Positions 1-6,640 of a stretch of DNA of 12,081 nucleotides are shown here, in pieces. The stretch lies in assembly GCA_002451715.1 (NCBI GenBank), contig DKDD01000020.1, positions 10,021 through 22,101 on the forward strand, given 5' to 3'. The position numbers and the translations under genes are program-made. Numbering within the stretch: the stretch's first letter is position 1; each line of letters starts with the position of its first letter. Under the pieces are notes generated by a model. That model was not told the origin of the DNA and did not search any database. It saw only the letters and a list, made by a program, of their open reading frames with translations. This DNA comes from Ruminococcaceae bacterium UBA6857 (GTDB taxonomy: Bacteria; Bacillota; Clostridia; Oscillospirales; Acutalibacteraceae).

Positions 1-1
1 A

Positions 2-1579
2 TACATAATCGGAAACGAATGTATTCTTTGCGGACGCTGTTTTGTTGTTTGCCCTCAGGACGCAAAACAAATTGTCAGTGAAATTGAAAAAGTTAAAGTT
101 CTTTTTCAAACGGGCGAACCCGTCATTGCTTCGCTTGCTCCGTCGTTCGTTGCAAATTATGAGGGAGTCGGAATTGAAAGCATGAAAGACGCGCTCAAAA
201 AGCTCGGCTTTTCCGACGCGGAGGAGACCGCGGTCGGTGCAACAATCGTTAAAAAAGAATATGAAAAAATGATTGAATGCGGCGGACGCGACGTTATTAT
301 TTCGTCCTGCTGCCATTCGGTGAATCTTCTTGTTCAAAAGCACTTTCCTGCCCTTGTTCCGTATCTTGCCGACGTTCTTTCGCCAATGCTCGCCCACGGT
401 GCGGACATCAAAAAGCGTGTTCCCGGCGCAAAAGTTGTTTTTGTCGGTCCCTGCGTTGCAAAAAAAGACGAAGCTCAGCATTATGAGGGTTTTGTTGACG
501 CGGTAATCACTTTTGACGAACTTTCCGCCCTCTTTAAAGAAAAAGGAATTGAGCCGGAGAAAAAGGAAGACCACCGCGAAGAAAGCCGTGCAAGATTCTT
601 CCCGACAACGGGCGGAATACTCAAAACAATGGACAAAAAAGAAGAAAGCGGCTATACCTATATGTCAATCGACACCGCCGAAAACTGCATTGCCGCATTG
701 CGCGACATTGAAAACGGCGGACTTCATAAATGCTTTATTGAAATGTCAATCTGCCCCGGAAGCTGCGTCGGCGGTCCGGTAATGGAAAAATTCCACCGCT
801 CCCCCGTCAAAGATTTTGCCGCCGTTGCCGCCGTTGCCGGAAAGAAAGACTTTCCCGTTTCAAAAACGGACGAATCGGAACTTATCAAAAACTTTGAAAT
901 TATCGAGCACAAGCTTCCTATGCCGAGCGAACGCGAAATTACGGAAATTCTTCATCAAATGGGCAAAACAAAACCGTCGGATGAACTCAACTGCGGAAGC
1001 TGCGGATACGATACCTGCCGCGAAAAGGCCGTTGCAATCTATCAGGGCAAAGCCTCGGTAACAATGTGTCTTCCATATCTCAAAGACAGAGCGGAAAGCT
1101 TTTCCGACACAATCGTTCGCAACACACCAAACGGTCTCATCGTTCTCAACGAAAGCCTTGAAGTTCAGCAAATCAACAAAGCCGCGCAGAAAATTCTCAA
1201 CATTCGTCTGGCTTCGGACATTCTCGGCGGACAAATTGTCAGAGTCTATGATCCGTGCGACTTTATCGAAGTTCTTTCAAGCCGGCAGGACATCAGAAAC
1301 AAACGCGTTTTCCTTGCCGAATATGAAAAGTATGTTGAGGAAAGCATAATTTATGACAAAGAATACCGACTTCTTTTCTGCATTCTGCGCGACGTTACCG
1401 AAGAGGAAACCCAGCGCAGAAAAAAAGAAACAATCAGCCGCCAAACCGTTGAAGTTGCCGACAAGGTTGTTGACAAGCAGATGAGAATAGTTCAGGAAAT
1501 TGCGTCGCTGCTCGGCGAAACCGCGGCGGAAACAAAAATCGCGCTTTCAAAGCTTAAGGAGTCGATAGTTGATGAATAA
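2..1579 (+). CDS. Sensory-type [FeFe] hydrogenase-like protein with PAS domain (HydS/group C-like), left-truncated
   Basis: The reading frame is open from the window edge, so the true start lies to the left; the ATG at 182 is internal. 525 residues are visible. In order: a ferredoxin-type CxxCxxCxxxCP motif (residues 7-18); an H-cluster domain with SSCC (Cys103/104), GPCxxKKDE (Cys151) and CPGSCxGG (Cys251/255); an RnfB-like Fe-S domain with CGSCGYxxC plus a later Cys (331, 334, 339, 356); a PAS-like domain (about 365-465); and a charged helical tail. All four cysteines expected to hold the H-cluster are present, but the flanking motifs differ from catalytic enzymes (CCHS rather than CCPxW, GGPVM rather than GGGQP). 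Known group C proteins with this architecture are proposed H2 or redox sensors. Sensing rather than bulk H2 production is therefore the inferred role, probably cytoplasmic since no membrane segment is visible. It overlaps the downstream phosphatase gene by 8 bases, so the two are co-transcribed and probably translationally coupled. Confidence 0.87.
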   Translation, partial: YIIGNECILCGRCFVVCPQDAKQIVSEIEKVKVLFQTGEPVIASLAPSFVANYEGVGIESMKDALKKLGFSDAEETAVGATIVKKEYEKMIECGGRDVIISSCCHSVNLLVQKHFPALVPYLADVLSPMLAHGADIKKRVPGAKVVFVGPCVAKKDEAQHYEGFVDAVITFDELSALFKEKGIEPEKKEDHREESRARFFPTTGGILKTMDKKEESGYTYMSIDTAENCIAALRDIENGGLHKCFIEMSICPGSCVGGPVMEKFHRSPVKDFAAVAAVAGKKDFPVSKTDESELIKNFEIIEHKLPMPSEREITEILHQMGKTKPSDELNCGSCGYDTCREKAVAIYQGKASVTMCLPYLKDRAESFSDTIVRNTPNGLIVLNESLEVQQINKAAQKILNIRLASDILGGQIVRVYDPCDFIEVLSSRQDIRNKRVFLAEYEKYVEESIIYDKEYRLLFCILRDVTEEETQRRKKETISRQTVEVADKVVDKQMRIVQEIASLLGETAAETKIALSKLKESIVDE

Positions 1580-2744
1580 TCTTTGCGCTGAAATCGGTTG
1601 GAAAAGTATCAACCATGAGGGCGAACAGCTTTGCGGCGACCATGTTGACGTTGTTGAACAAAACGAAAACTCGTGCGTAATTGTTCTTGCGGACGGACTT
1701 GGAAGCGGTGTCAAAGCAAGCATTCTTTCAACGCTGACTTCAAAAATCATTTCAACGATGATGGCACAGGGAATCTGCCTTGAAGAATGTGTTTCAACAA
1801 TCGCGCAGGCTCTTCCGATTTGTTCGGTCAGAGGCGTTGCTTATTCAACCTTTACGATAATCCACCTTATCGACAACCGCACCGCCGAACTTATTCAGTT
1901 CGACAACCCGCACGTTATTCTTATCCGCGATTTTGAAATTTATAACTATCCCGAAAGCGAAATGAACATCGACGGCAAAAAGATTTACAAGTCGATTATT
2001 GACCTTCGGGAAAACGATATTTTTGTTGCAATGAGCGACGGCTGTCCGCACGCGGGAATCGGCATTGCGTATAACTTCGGCTGGAAACGCGAAGACATTG
2101 CCGAGTTCATGAAAGGCCTTGCCCCGGTCGGATACACGGCAAAAACGCTTTCAACAATGCTTGTTGACGAATGCTTCCGCCAATACGGCGGTCACCCCGG
2201 CGACGACGCAACCGCATGCGTGATAAGGATCCGCAAACGCGAACCGATGAATCTTCTTTTCGGCCCGCCGAGAAACCGCGACGATTGCAGCAGAATGATG
2301 TCTCTCTTCTTTTCAAAAGAGGGCAAGCACATTGTCTGCGGCGGAACAACCTCTTCGATTGCGGCGGAGTTTTTGGGAAAAACACTTCGTCCGACCCTCA
2401 ATTTTGAAAAAAGCGACGTTCCCCCAATTGCGGAAATTGACGGCGTTGACCTTGTTACCGAAGGCGTTATAACAATCAACAAGGTTATCGAGTACGCAAA
2501 AGACGTGCTCGGAAACAACGAAAAATATGAGCATTGGAGCTTCAGTCGCGACGGAGCTTCGCTGATTTGCCGAATGCTTTTTGAAGAAGCAACCGACATC
2601 AACTTCTTTGTCGGTCGGGCGATCAATCCCGCGCACCAGAATCCGGAACTTCCGATAAATTTCAACATCAAAATGAACCTTGTTGAAGAGCTTTCGGATT
2701 GCCTGAGAAAAATGGGCAAACACGTTAAAGTAAGTTACTTTTAA
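1572..2744 (+). CDS. SpoIIE/PP2C-family serine/threonine protein phosphatase
   Basis: A 390-residue protein whose first ~220 residues carry the metal-dependent phosphatase signature: GDH (22-24), ADGLGSG (40-46), DNP (111-113), SDG (155-157) and GDDAT (210-214). The aspartates that bind the two metal ions (around D41, D156, D211) are kept, so it should be active on phosphoserine or phosphothreonine proteins. Residues ~225-390 form a second region I cannot assign; it includes a glycine-rich VCGGTTSS stretch (265-272). No membrane segment is visible, so it should be cytoplasmic, unlike SpoIIE itself. I chose the ATG at 1572, preceded by AAGGAG at 1556-1561 (10-base spacing); a TTG one codon earlier (1569) is 7 bases from the same site and cannot be excluded. 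The ATG lies inside the end of the hydrogenase-like gene. From that linkage I infer that the phosphatase is the output of the sensor; its target protein is unknown. Confidence 0.87.
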   Translation: MNNLCAEIGWKSINHEGEQLCGDHVDVVEQNENSCVIVLADGLGSGVKASILSTLTSKIISTMMAQGICLEECVSTIAQALPICSVRGVAYSTFTIIHLIDNRTAELIQFDNPHVILIRDFEIYNYPESEMNIDGKKIYKSIIDLRENDIFVAMSDGCPHAGIGIAYNFGWKREDIAEFMKGLAPVGYTAKTLSTMLVDECFRQYGGHPGDDATACVIRIRKREPMNLLFGPPRNRDDCSRMMSLFFSKEGKHIVCGGTTSSIAAEFLGKTLRPTLNFEKSDVPPIAEIDGVDLVTEGVITINKVIEYAKDVLGNNEKYEHWSFSRDGASLICRMLFEEATDINFFVGRAINPAHQNPELPINFNIKMNLVEELSDCLRKMGKHVKVSYF

Positions 2745-2756
2745 AAAAACAAAAAC

Positions 2757-2788
2757 ACCGCGGAAAACCGCGGTATCGGAGATTTTTT
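2757..2788 (+). promoter_or_regulatory. Hairpin and T tract ahead of the acetyltransferase start (weak terminator or attenuator)
   Basis: ACCGCGG (2757-2763), loop AAAA, CCGCGGT (2768-2774) form a perfect 7-base-pair GC-rich stem preceded by an A tract. A run of six T (2783-2788) follows 8 bases later and touches the ATG at 2789; the ribosome site GGAG (2778-2781) lies between. The gap between stem and T run makes it a poor intrinsic terminator. It may instead reduce read-through from the phosphatase gene, mark an RNA processing point, or mask the ribosome site. Confidence 0.45.
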
Positions 2789-3403
2789 ATGAGCGATATT
2801 ATGAACAAGCTTCACAGCGGAGAAATCTACTATCCCGAAGATGACGGCATCATGGAAAAGCAGCTTCTCTGCCTTGAAAAGCTTTATGATTACAACCAAA
2901 CAAGACCGCTTGAACAAGAAAAGCGGCAAAAACTTCTTTCCGAAATGTTTGCCGAAATCGGCGAGGGCTGCTACATTGAACCGCCTTTCCACGCAAACTG
3001 GGGCGGAAAACACGTTCACTTCGGAAACAACGTTTATGCAAACTTCAACCTCACACTGGTTGACGACACGCATATCTATGTCGGTGACTGCACAATGTTT
3101 GCGCCGAATGTTACAGTTGCAACGGCGGGTCACCCGATTCTTCCCTCGCTTCGCGAAAAGGCATATCAATTCAACATGCCGGTACACATCGGCAAAAACT
3201 GCTGGATAGGTTCGGGCGCCCTCATAATGCCCGGGGTTTCAATCGGAGACAACACCGTTATCGGCGCAGGCTCGGTTGTGACAAAAGACATTCCGGCAAA
3301 TGTTGTTGCTGTCGGCAATCCGTGCCGCGTTCTTCGCGAAATTAACGAACACGACAGAGAATTTTACTTCAAAGACAGGAAGATTCCGAAAGACTTTCTT
3401 TAA
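2789..3403 (+). CDS. Maltose/galactoside O-acetyltransferase-like enzyme (LacA/Maa family)
   Basis: A full-length 204-residue member of the left-handed beta-helix acetyltransferases, close in length to E. coli LacA. The N-terminal helical Mac-type region (about 1-55) is followed by hexapeptide repeats (about 58-180). Recognised family motifs include YANFNLTLVDD (83-93), the catalytic-histidine motif TAGHP (His115), WIGSGALIMPGVSIGDN (139-155) and GAGSVVTKDIPANVVAVGNP (159-178), ending in an HDREFYFKD tail like that of LacA. The family transfers an acetyl group from acetyl-CoA to a sugar hydroxyl and acts as a trimer in the cytoplasm; the natural acceptor cannot be read from the sequence. The ATG is preceded by GGAG at 2778-2781 with a 7-base spacer. 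It lies 44 bases after the phosphatase stop in the same direction, so it may be read from the same transcript, although a hairpin intervenes and a functional link to the sensor module is not evident. Confidence 0.9.
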   Translation: MSDIMNKLHSGEIYYPEDDGIMEKQLLCLEKLYDYNQTRPLEQEKRQKLLSEMFAEIGEGCYIEPPFHANWGGKHVHFGNNVYANFNLTLVDDTHIYVGDCTMFAPNVTVATAGHPILPSLREKAYQFNMPVHIGKNCWIGSGALIMPGVSIGDNTVIGAGSVVTKDIPANVVAVGNPCRVLREINEHDREFYFKDRKIPKDFL

Positions 3404-3408
3404 TGCTT

Positions 3409-4044
3409 TTACCCGGCGGTTTCTTTATAGCAGGAATACTGCTTATAGAAATCGCTCTCTTTTTGCATTTTTGAGCCGTAAACATAAGTATAACTCAAAA
3501 ATCTTGCCATGTCTTCGGCAGGAATTTTCATTCCGTTGTTCATCCATTCAAGAATGGTTGCAAGCATTCCGGAAAGGGCAAAAGTTGTGAGATAGTTTCT
3601 CGGGTCGTTTTCCGGAAAAACGCTTGCGGAATCGGGAATTACGCAGCGCACGGCAAGTTTGATTTTTTCGGCAAGGTGATTGTTGCAATCGTTGCGCGTG
3701 ATGAAACGGCAAACCGCATAATTGTTGCGGCAAAATTCAAGAAAACGCGAACAATATGAAACAAAACTTTCGATGTCGTTGAAACTGCTGTTGAATTTTA
3801 CAACGGTTTCAAGGAAAAATGCATATATCTCCTGCTGAATTTTATCCATCATGTCATAGATATCGTTATAATAGAGATAAAACGTTGAACGGTTAACATC
3901 GGCAAGAGTTGTGAGCTCAGTCACGGTTATTTGATTAATGCTTTTTGTTTCAAGAAGAGAGAAGAGGCTGTCGCGCAGGCTTTTTTTGGTGCGTTTAACT
4001 CTTCTGTCCTCTTTTGAATTATTAAAATTAAAGTTTTCTGACAT
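3409..4044 (-). CDS. TetR/AcrR-family transcriptional regulator
   Basis: A 211-residue protein with an N-terminal TetR-type helix-turn-helix (about residues 12-62): the helix containing ITVTELTTLADVNRSTFYLYY and the following DMMDKI are characteristic. The remainder (about 65-205) is a helical ligand/dimer domain; the segment around FALSGMLATILEWMNNG resembles the C-terminal domain of DhaS-like TetR proteins. Such proteins act as dimeric repressors released by a small ligand, which cannot be predicted here. The ATG at 4044 is chosen because GGAGG (4050-4054) lies 5 bases upstream; a GTG at 4056 would overlap that ribosome site and is unlikely. The gene is divergent from the polytopic membrane protein gene, with 197 bases between the starts, a usual arrangement for a TetR protein controlling its neighbour. 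Its stop is only 5 bases from the convergent acetyltransferase stop, leaving no room for a terminator. Confidence 0.9.
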   Translation of the reverse strand: MSENFNFNNSKEDRRVKRTKKSLRDSLFSLLETKSINQITVTELTTLADVNRSTFYLYYNDIYDMMDKIQQEIYAFFLETVVKFNSSFNDIESFVSYCSRFLEFCRNNYAVCRFITRNDCNNHLAEKIKLAVRCVIPDSASVFPENDPRNYLTTFALSGMLATILEWMNNGMKIPAEDMARFLSYTYVYGSKMQKESDFYKQYSCYKETAG

Positions 4045-4098
4045 TTTTACCTCCACATAAACAACAATTAAAGATTCAACTGTCGTTTATCATACAAA

Positions 4099-4203
4099 AC
4101 AGGGTTTGAATAATGGTTGAAAAAATAGATAAATGATGTATAATTTGACAGGTGTTAATCAATCCACAGGTGTTGAAAAGACTTTTCTTTATTATATACC
4201 TGT
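4099..4203. repeat. Iterated ACAGGTGTT-like elements, candidate TetR operator
   Basis: ACAGGTGTT occurs exactly at 4148-4156 and 4166-4174 (18 bases apart). A degenerate copy with the same flank lies at 4099-4110 (10 of 12 bases match ACAGGTGTTGAA), and an inverted ACCTGT sits at 4198-4203. The first exact copy begins 4 bases after the -10 element of the rightward promoter, where a bound repressor would block transcription. That the divergent TetR protein binds here is inference from position. Confidence 0.45.
4117..4144 (+). promoter_or_regulatory. Sigma-A-type promoter for the duplicated membrane protein gene
   Basis: A -35 element TTGAAA (4117-4122), 16-base spacer and perfect -10 TATAAT (4139-4144) predict a start near 4151 and a leader of about 90 bases before the ATG at 4242. 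A second possible -35, TTGACA, at 4145-4150 has no good -10 at the right distance. No comparably good promoter was found for the leftward TetR gene; TATGAT (4089-4094, minus strand) is a possible -10 without a matching -35. Confidence 0.6.
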
Positions 4204-4241
4204 TTCAAAAAAAATCAATAATTTTTACGGAGATTTTAAAT

Positions 4242-5507
4242 ATGCTTACTGAAACCCGGCTTACTGCGGCGCTGAAAAAAAGAAAAACTGCTTTATTGCT
4301 CTTTGCCGCAACGGCGGTTTATTTTTTTGTTTTCGCCTTTCTTGAAAATCCGCTCAAAAGCACAATCAGCGACATCGGAAGAACAAGATTGCCGCTTCTT
4401 GCGATATACTGCATTCTTCTTCCGCTTTGCGACATTGTGAATGTTGAATATCTTTTGCGCGCGTTCAAGCTCAAAGCGCCGCTTCTTCGAACGTTGTTCA
4501 TAATTTCGAACGTGTGCGTCGGTTTTGTAACAACAACGCTCATGCCCGAACCGCCCGGAGGCGAAGTTACAACGTTTTCGGTTTTACTGCACTGGCTGAC
4601 AGGGTTCGGCAACATCGTTCTCAACGCAACGGTTGTTTTGATTCTTTGCCTTCGTCTTTCACAGCGCGAAAACAGCAAAAAAGGCAAGGCTCTTTTTGCC
4701 GTCGGAACGGCGGGATGCCTTTTTGACCTTGTTTTCTTTGTCGCCATGTCGATTGCAAAAGGCGGAGTAAAAAACGGCAAAAACGGTCTTTATGAAATCA
4801 TTCCGATTGTTTTCACCCACATTGTTCTTTTTGCTGTTAACCACACGAATCTTTTTTCAAAAAAGAGCGACCGCGACGCCGAAGAAACGGCAATTACCGC
4901 GACCGACAAGAGCGTTTACTCCTCTGTTTCGCAATTTTTTCTTGTGCTCGGCTGGCTTTTCTTTTTCTTTTATTCGTTCGTCAGAAATCCGATTCATTAC
5001 ACAATCAGCATGACCGGACTTGACTATCCGCTCGGCTTTGGCGTAACCTGCGCACTCATCAGCGTCGGACTTTCGCTCAACTTTATTCTTGCTTTCAAAC
5101 GAAGCGGATACAAAAACATTCTGACTTATATCATTGCCGTCGGCGGCTCTCTTGTTTTGCTTGTTTGCGTTTTTTCGCCAACAACGCACAGCGGAGACGG
5201 ACTTGACGTTGTTCATTCAACGGCGGCGGTTGCGTTCTTCCTGCTCATCATGGCGGCGGTTGTGTTCTTCTGCTTTTTCAAAAGAAAAGAGCACAAAGCC
5301 TATCTTCCGCTTTCGGTTTCAATGCTTGTTCTTCTTTTGCTGACGCTTCTTGTTGCATACATCATGAACATTCTTCTTGACCAGAGATACGGAAGAACAG
5401 GTCTTGTTGAAGTTATTCCGCTTCAATTCATCTATGTTTTTCTTTTCATCGAAAACTTTACAACGATTTTGCACGCGAAAAAAAGCGAACGTGTTTTTAA
5501 AAAATAA
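4242..5507 (+). CDS. Polytopic membrane protein with internal duplication (DUF998-like architecture), function unknown
   Basis: I do not recognise a characterised family with certainty. The start is the ATG at 4242, preceded by GGAG at 4229-4232 (9-base spacer). The frame is open 30 codons further left, but that stretch overlaps the candidate operator and lacks a ribosome site. The 421-residue product has about 10-12 hydrophobic segments and a charged central linker (about 206-222). The two halves are related: NPLKSTISDIG (36-46) matches NPIHYTISMTG (249-259); a proline-rich loop followed by a histidine (MPEPPGG...LLHWL, H117) matches SPTTHSGDG...VVHS (H325); and NGLYEIIPI (181-189) matches TGLVEVIPL (386-394). 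The NP/TIS/G loop and later histidine resemble DUF998-type proteins, but this is a weak assignment. Location is the cytoplasmic membrane. The divergent TetR gene suggests inducible expression, perhaps in transport or membrane stress, but no substrate can be named. Confidence 0.75.
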   Translation: MLTETRLTAALKKRKTALLLFAATAVYFFVFAFLENPLKSTISDIGRTRLPLLAIYCILLPLCDIVNVEYLLRAFKLKAPLLRTLFIISNVCVGFVTTTLMPEPPGGEVTTFSVLLHWLTGFGNIVLNATVVLILCLRLSQRENSKKGKALFAVGTAGCLFDLVFFVAMSIAKGGVKNGKNGLYEIIPIVFTHIVLFAVNHTNLFSKKSDRDAEETAITATDKSVYSSVSQFFLVLGWLFFFFYSFVRNPIHYTISMTGLDYPLGFGVTCALISVGLSLNFILAFKRSGYKNILTYIIAVGGSLVLLVCVFSPTTHSGDGLDVVHSTAAVAFFLLIMAAVVFFCFFKRKEHKAYLPLSVSMLVLLLLTLLVAYIMNILLDQRYGRTGLVEVIPLQFIYVFLFIENFTTILHAKKSERVFKK

Positions 5508-5565
5508 GCGAAAAAACTACCGTATTCGGTAAAGAACAAAAAAATAATTCTAATATAAAAACTAA

Positions 5566-5607
5566 CCGCTGCGTTCGGATGTAAACCGAAACCGCAGCGG
5601 CTTTTTT
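5566..5607. terminator. Intrinsic terminator, probably bidirectional
   Basis: CCGCTGCG (5566-5573) pairs with CGCAGCGG (5593-5600), and TTCGG (5574-5578) pairs with CCGAA (5586-5590) across a two-base bulge, leaving a 7-base loop. Six T (5602-5607) follow on the plus strand. Read leftward, the same stem is followed by TTAGTTTTTATATT, so it can also end the zinc-ribbon gene transcript. The rest of the 183-base gap 5508-5690 holds only a small TACCG/CGGTA hairpin at 5518-5531 and no other gene. Confidence 0.85.
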
Positions 5608-5690
5608 AATCATCGCTGTCAAGTAATTACAACAGCTTCTTTTTTAATGGCTTTGTATGCTTCTTACAGAAGTTCACGACAAGCAGACGC

Positions 5691-6533
5691 TCAAAATCTC
5701 CAACGTTCTTTGCGTGCTTGACTTTTTCTATGGCGTTCTTCCTGATACTTTCTAATATCGTCTCCGGGAAATTTGAGGAATTTTTCACAATGCTCACAAT
5801 GGATAGCATGAATGTATGAACTCGGTGTTCCGTCTCTGTTTGGATAATATGCAAACGATTTTTCTGTCATTCGCCTTTTGCAGTACGGACAATGAGCAAT
5901 TCCTTTTCTTATACGATCAATAAAATCATTTTTTGTAATATACCTGCGTTCAATCATAAAGGTTTCATAGTTATCCTTGGCTGCATCATAGTCTATTTGA
6001 CGTTTTACCGATAAGTAAACCACTATGATAAACGCAAAAAGCACGATTAAAAACGGAAGTCCCAAAATATCAAATTTCGGAGATATAAAAATTTCTCTTT
6101 CGATAATAACCGGTTTTAGAATCAAAAAGTCTTCACGTCCAATGTCCCAAAGAAGAAATAGCAAAACAGCTCCTATGATAATTGGTTTTAACCATGTGTT
6201 TTTAAATGTCGGCTTGTTAGCCGCTATTACATCATGCCAAAGCTCCATCCGCAGTCTTTCGCCCTTATCATTAAGCGGGAAACCACACTTAGGACAAATT
6301 TTGTCCGAAAGAGTAACTGTCTTTCCACATTCGGGACAAATAAGTCTATCGGCAAGTTCCTTTGCCTTTTTTTCTTTTTCAGCAGCGAGCCTTGCTTTTT
6401 CGATTTTTTCGGCTGCGGCTCTCTTTTTTTCCATTTTAAGATCGTTATTGAATTTTTCAATATCACATTCGCAATGAGGACAAATTGTCGCTGACTCACT
6501 GACTTGCTTTTTACATTTCGGACAAGTAACCAT
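5691..6533 (-). CDS. Membrane protein with three zinc-ribbon motifs and a coiled coil, function unknown
   Basis: A 280-residue protein I cannot assign a function. From the N-terminus: a zinc ribbon with CPKC and CPHC (Cys4/7/18/21); a lysine/glutamate/alanine-rich helix, probably a coiled coil (about 30-63); a second zinc ribbon with CPEC and CPKC (66/69/80/83); a hydrophobic segment (about 117-129); a second one (about 157-176); then a third, more widely spaced cysteine set CPYC and CEHC (215/218/246/249) and a very basic tail. Cytosolic ribbons on both sides of a two-pass membrane hairpin are the simplest topology. Proteins with such ribbons are common in bacteria as poorly characterised membrane or scaffold proteins. 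The gene is visibly richer in A/T than its neighbours (single lines of 28%, 37% and 42% G+C by hand count, against 50% in a carB line), hinting at horizontal acquisition. It has its own promoter. GAGGG (6541-6545) precedes the ATG by 7 bases. Confidence 0.8.
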   Translation of the reverse strand: MVTCPKCKKQVSESATICPHCECDIEKFNNDLKMEKKRAAAEKIEKARLAAEKEKKAKELADRLICPECGKTVTLSDKICPKCGFPLNDKGERLRMELWHDVIAANKPTFKNTWLKPIIIGAVLLFLLWDIGREDFLILKPVIIEREIFISPKFDILGLPFLIVLFAFIIVVYLSVKRQIDYDAAKDNYETFMIERRYITKNDFIDRIRKGIAHCPYCKRRMTEKSFAYYPNRDGTPSSYIHAIHCEHCEKFLKFPGDDIRKYQEERHRKSQARKERWRF

Positions 6534-6574
6534 TTTGTTTTCCCTCTCGGCAACATAATAAAATCTTTACTATA

Positions 6575-6602
6575 TTGTTATATTAATATTGTCTGATAAC
6601 AA
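6575..6602. repeat. Perfect inverted repeat TTGTTAT-N14-ATAACAA over the promoter
   Basis: TTGTTAT (6575-6581) and ATAACAA (6596-6602) are exact inverted copies with centres 21 bases apart, two helical turns. They cover the -10 edge and most of the spacer of the zinc-ribbon promoter. This is a suitable geometry for a dimeric repressor operator, though no candidate regulator is adjacent. Confidence 0.4.
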
Positions 6603-6608
6603 AGTCAA
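6580..6608 (-). promoter_or_regulatory. Near-consensus sigma-A-type promoter for the zinc-ribbon gene
   Basis: On the minus strand, TTGACT (6608-6603), a 17-base spacer and TAATAT (6585-6580) predict a start near 6573 and a leader of about 40 bases. The promoter lies in the 107-base gap after carB. I see no convincing terminator between the carB stop (6641) and this promoter, so some read-through from the arg/car operon into this gene is possible. Confidence 0.65.
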
Positions 6609-6640
6609 CACGGTCATATTATGCTTAACAAAGTACGACA

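Noticed and set aside
2192..2719. A 175-codon minus-strand frame antisense to the phosphatase gene
   Set aside because: The sense frame has clear phosphatase motifs; the antisense product has no domain features and reflects codon bias.
4152..4241. A 30-codon N-terminal extension of the duplicated membrane protein
   Set aside because: It would begin within the candidate operator close to the predicted transcription start and lacks a ribosome site, whereas the ATG at 4242 has GGAG at good spacing.
5627..5854. A 75-codon minus-strand frame overlapping the 3' end of the zinc-ribbon gene and extending past its stop
   Set aside because: It is a shadow of the same DNA in another frame, with no ribosome site or domain. 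The zinc-ribbon protein ends naturally in a basic tail, so I do not see a frameshifted continuation.
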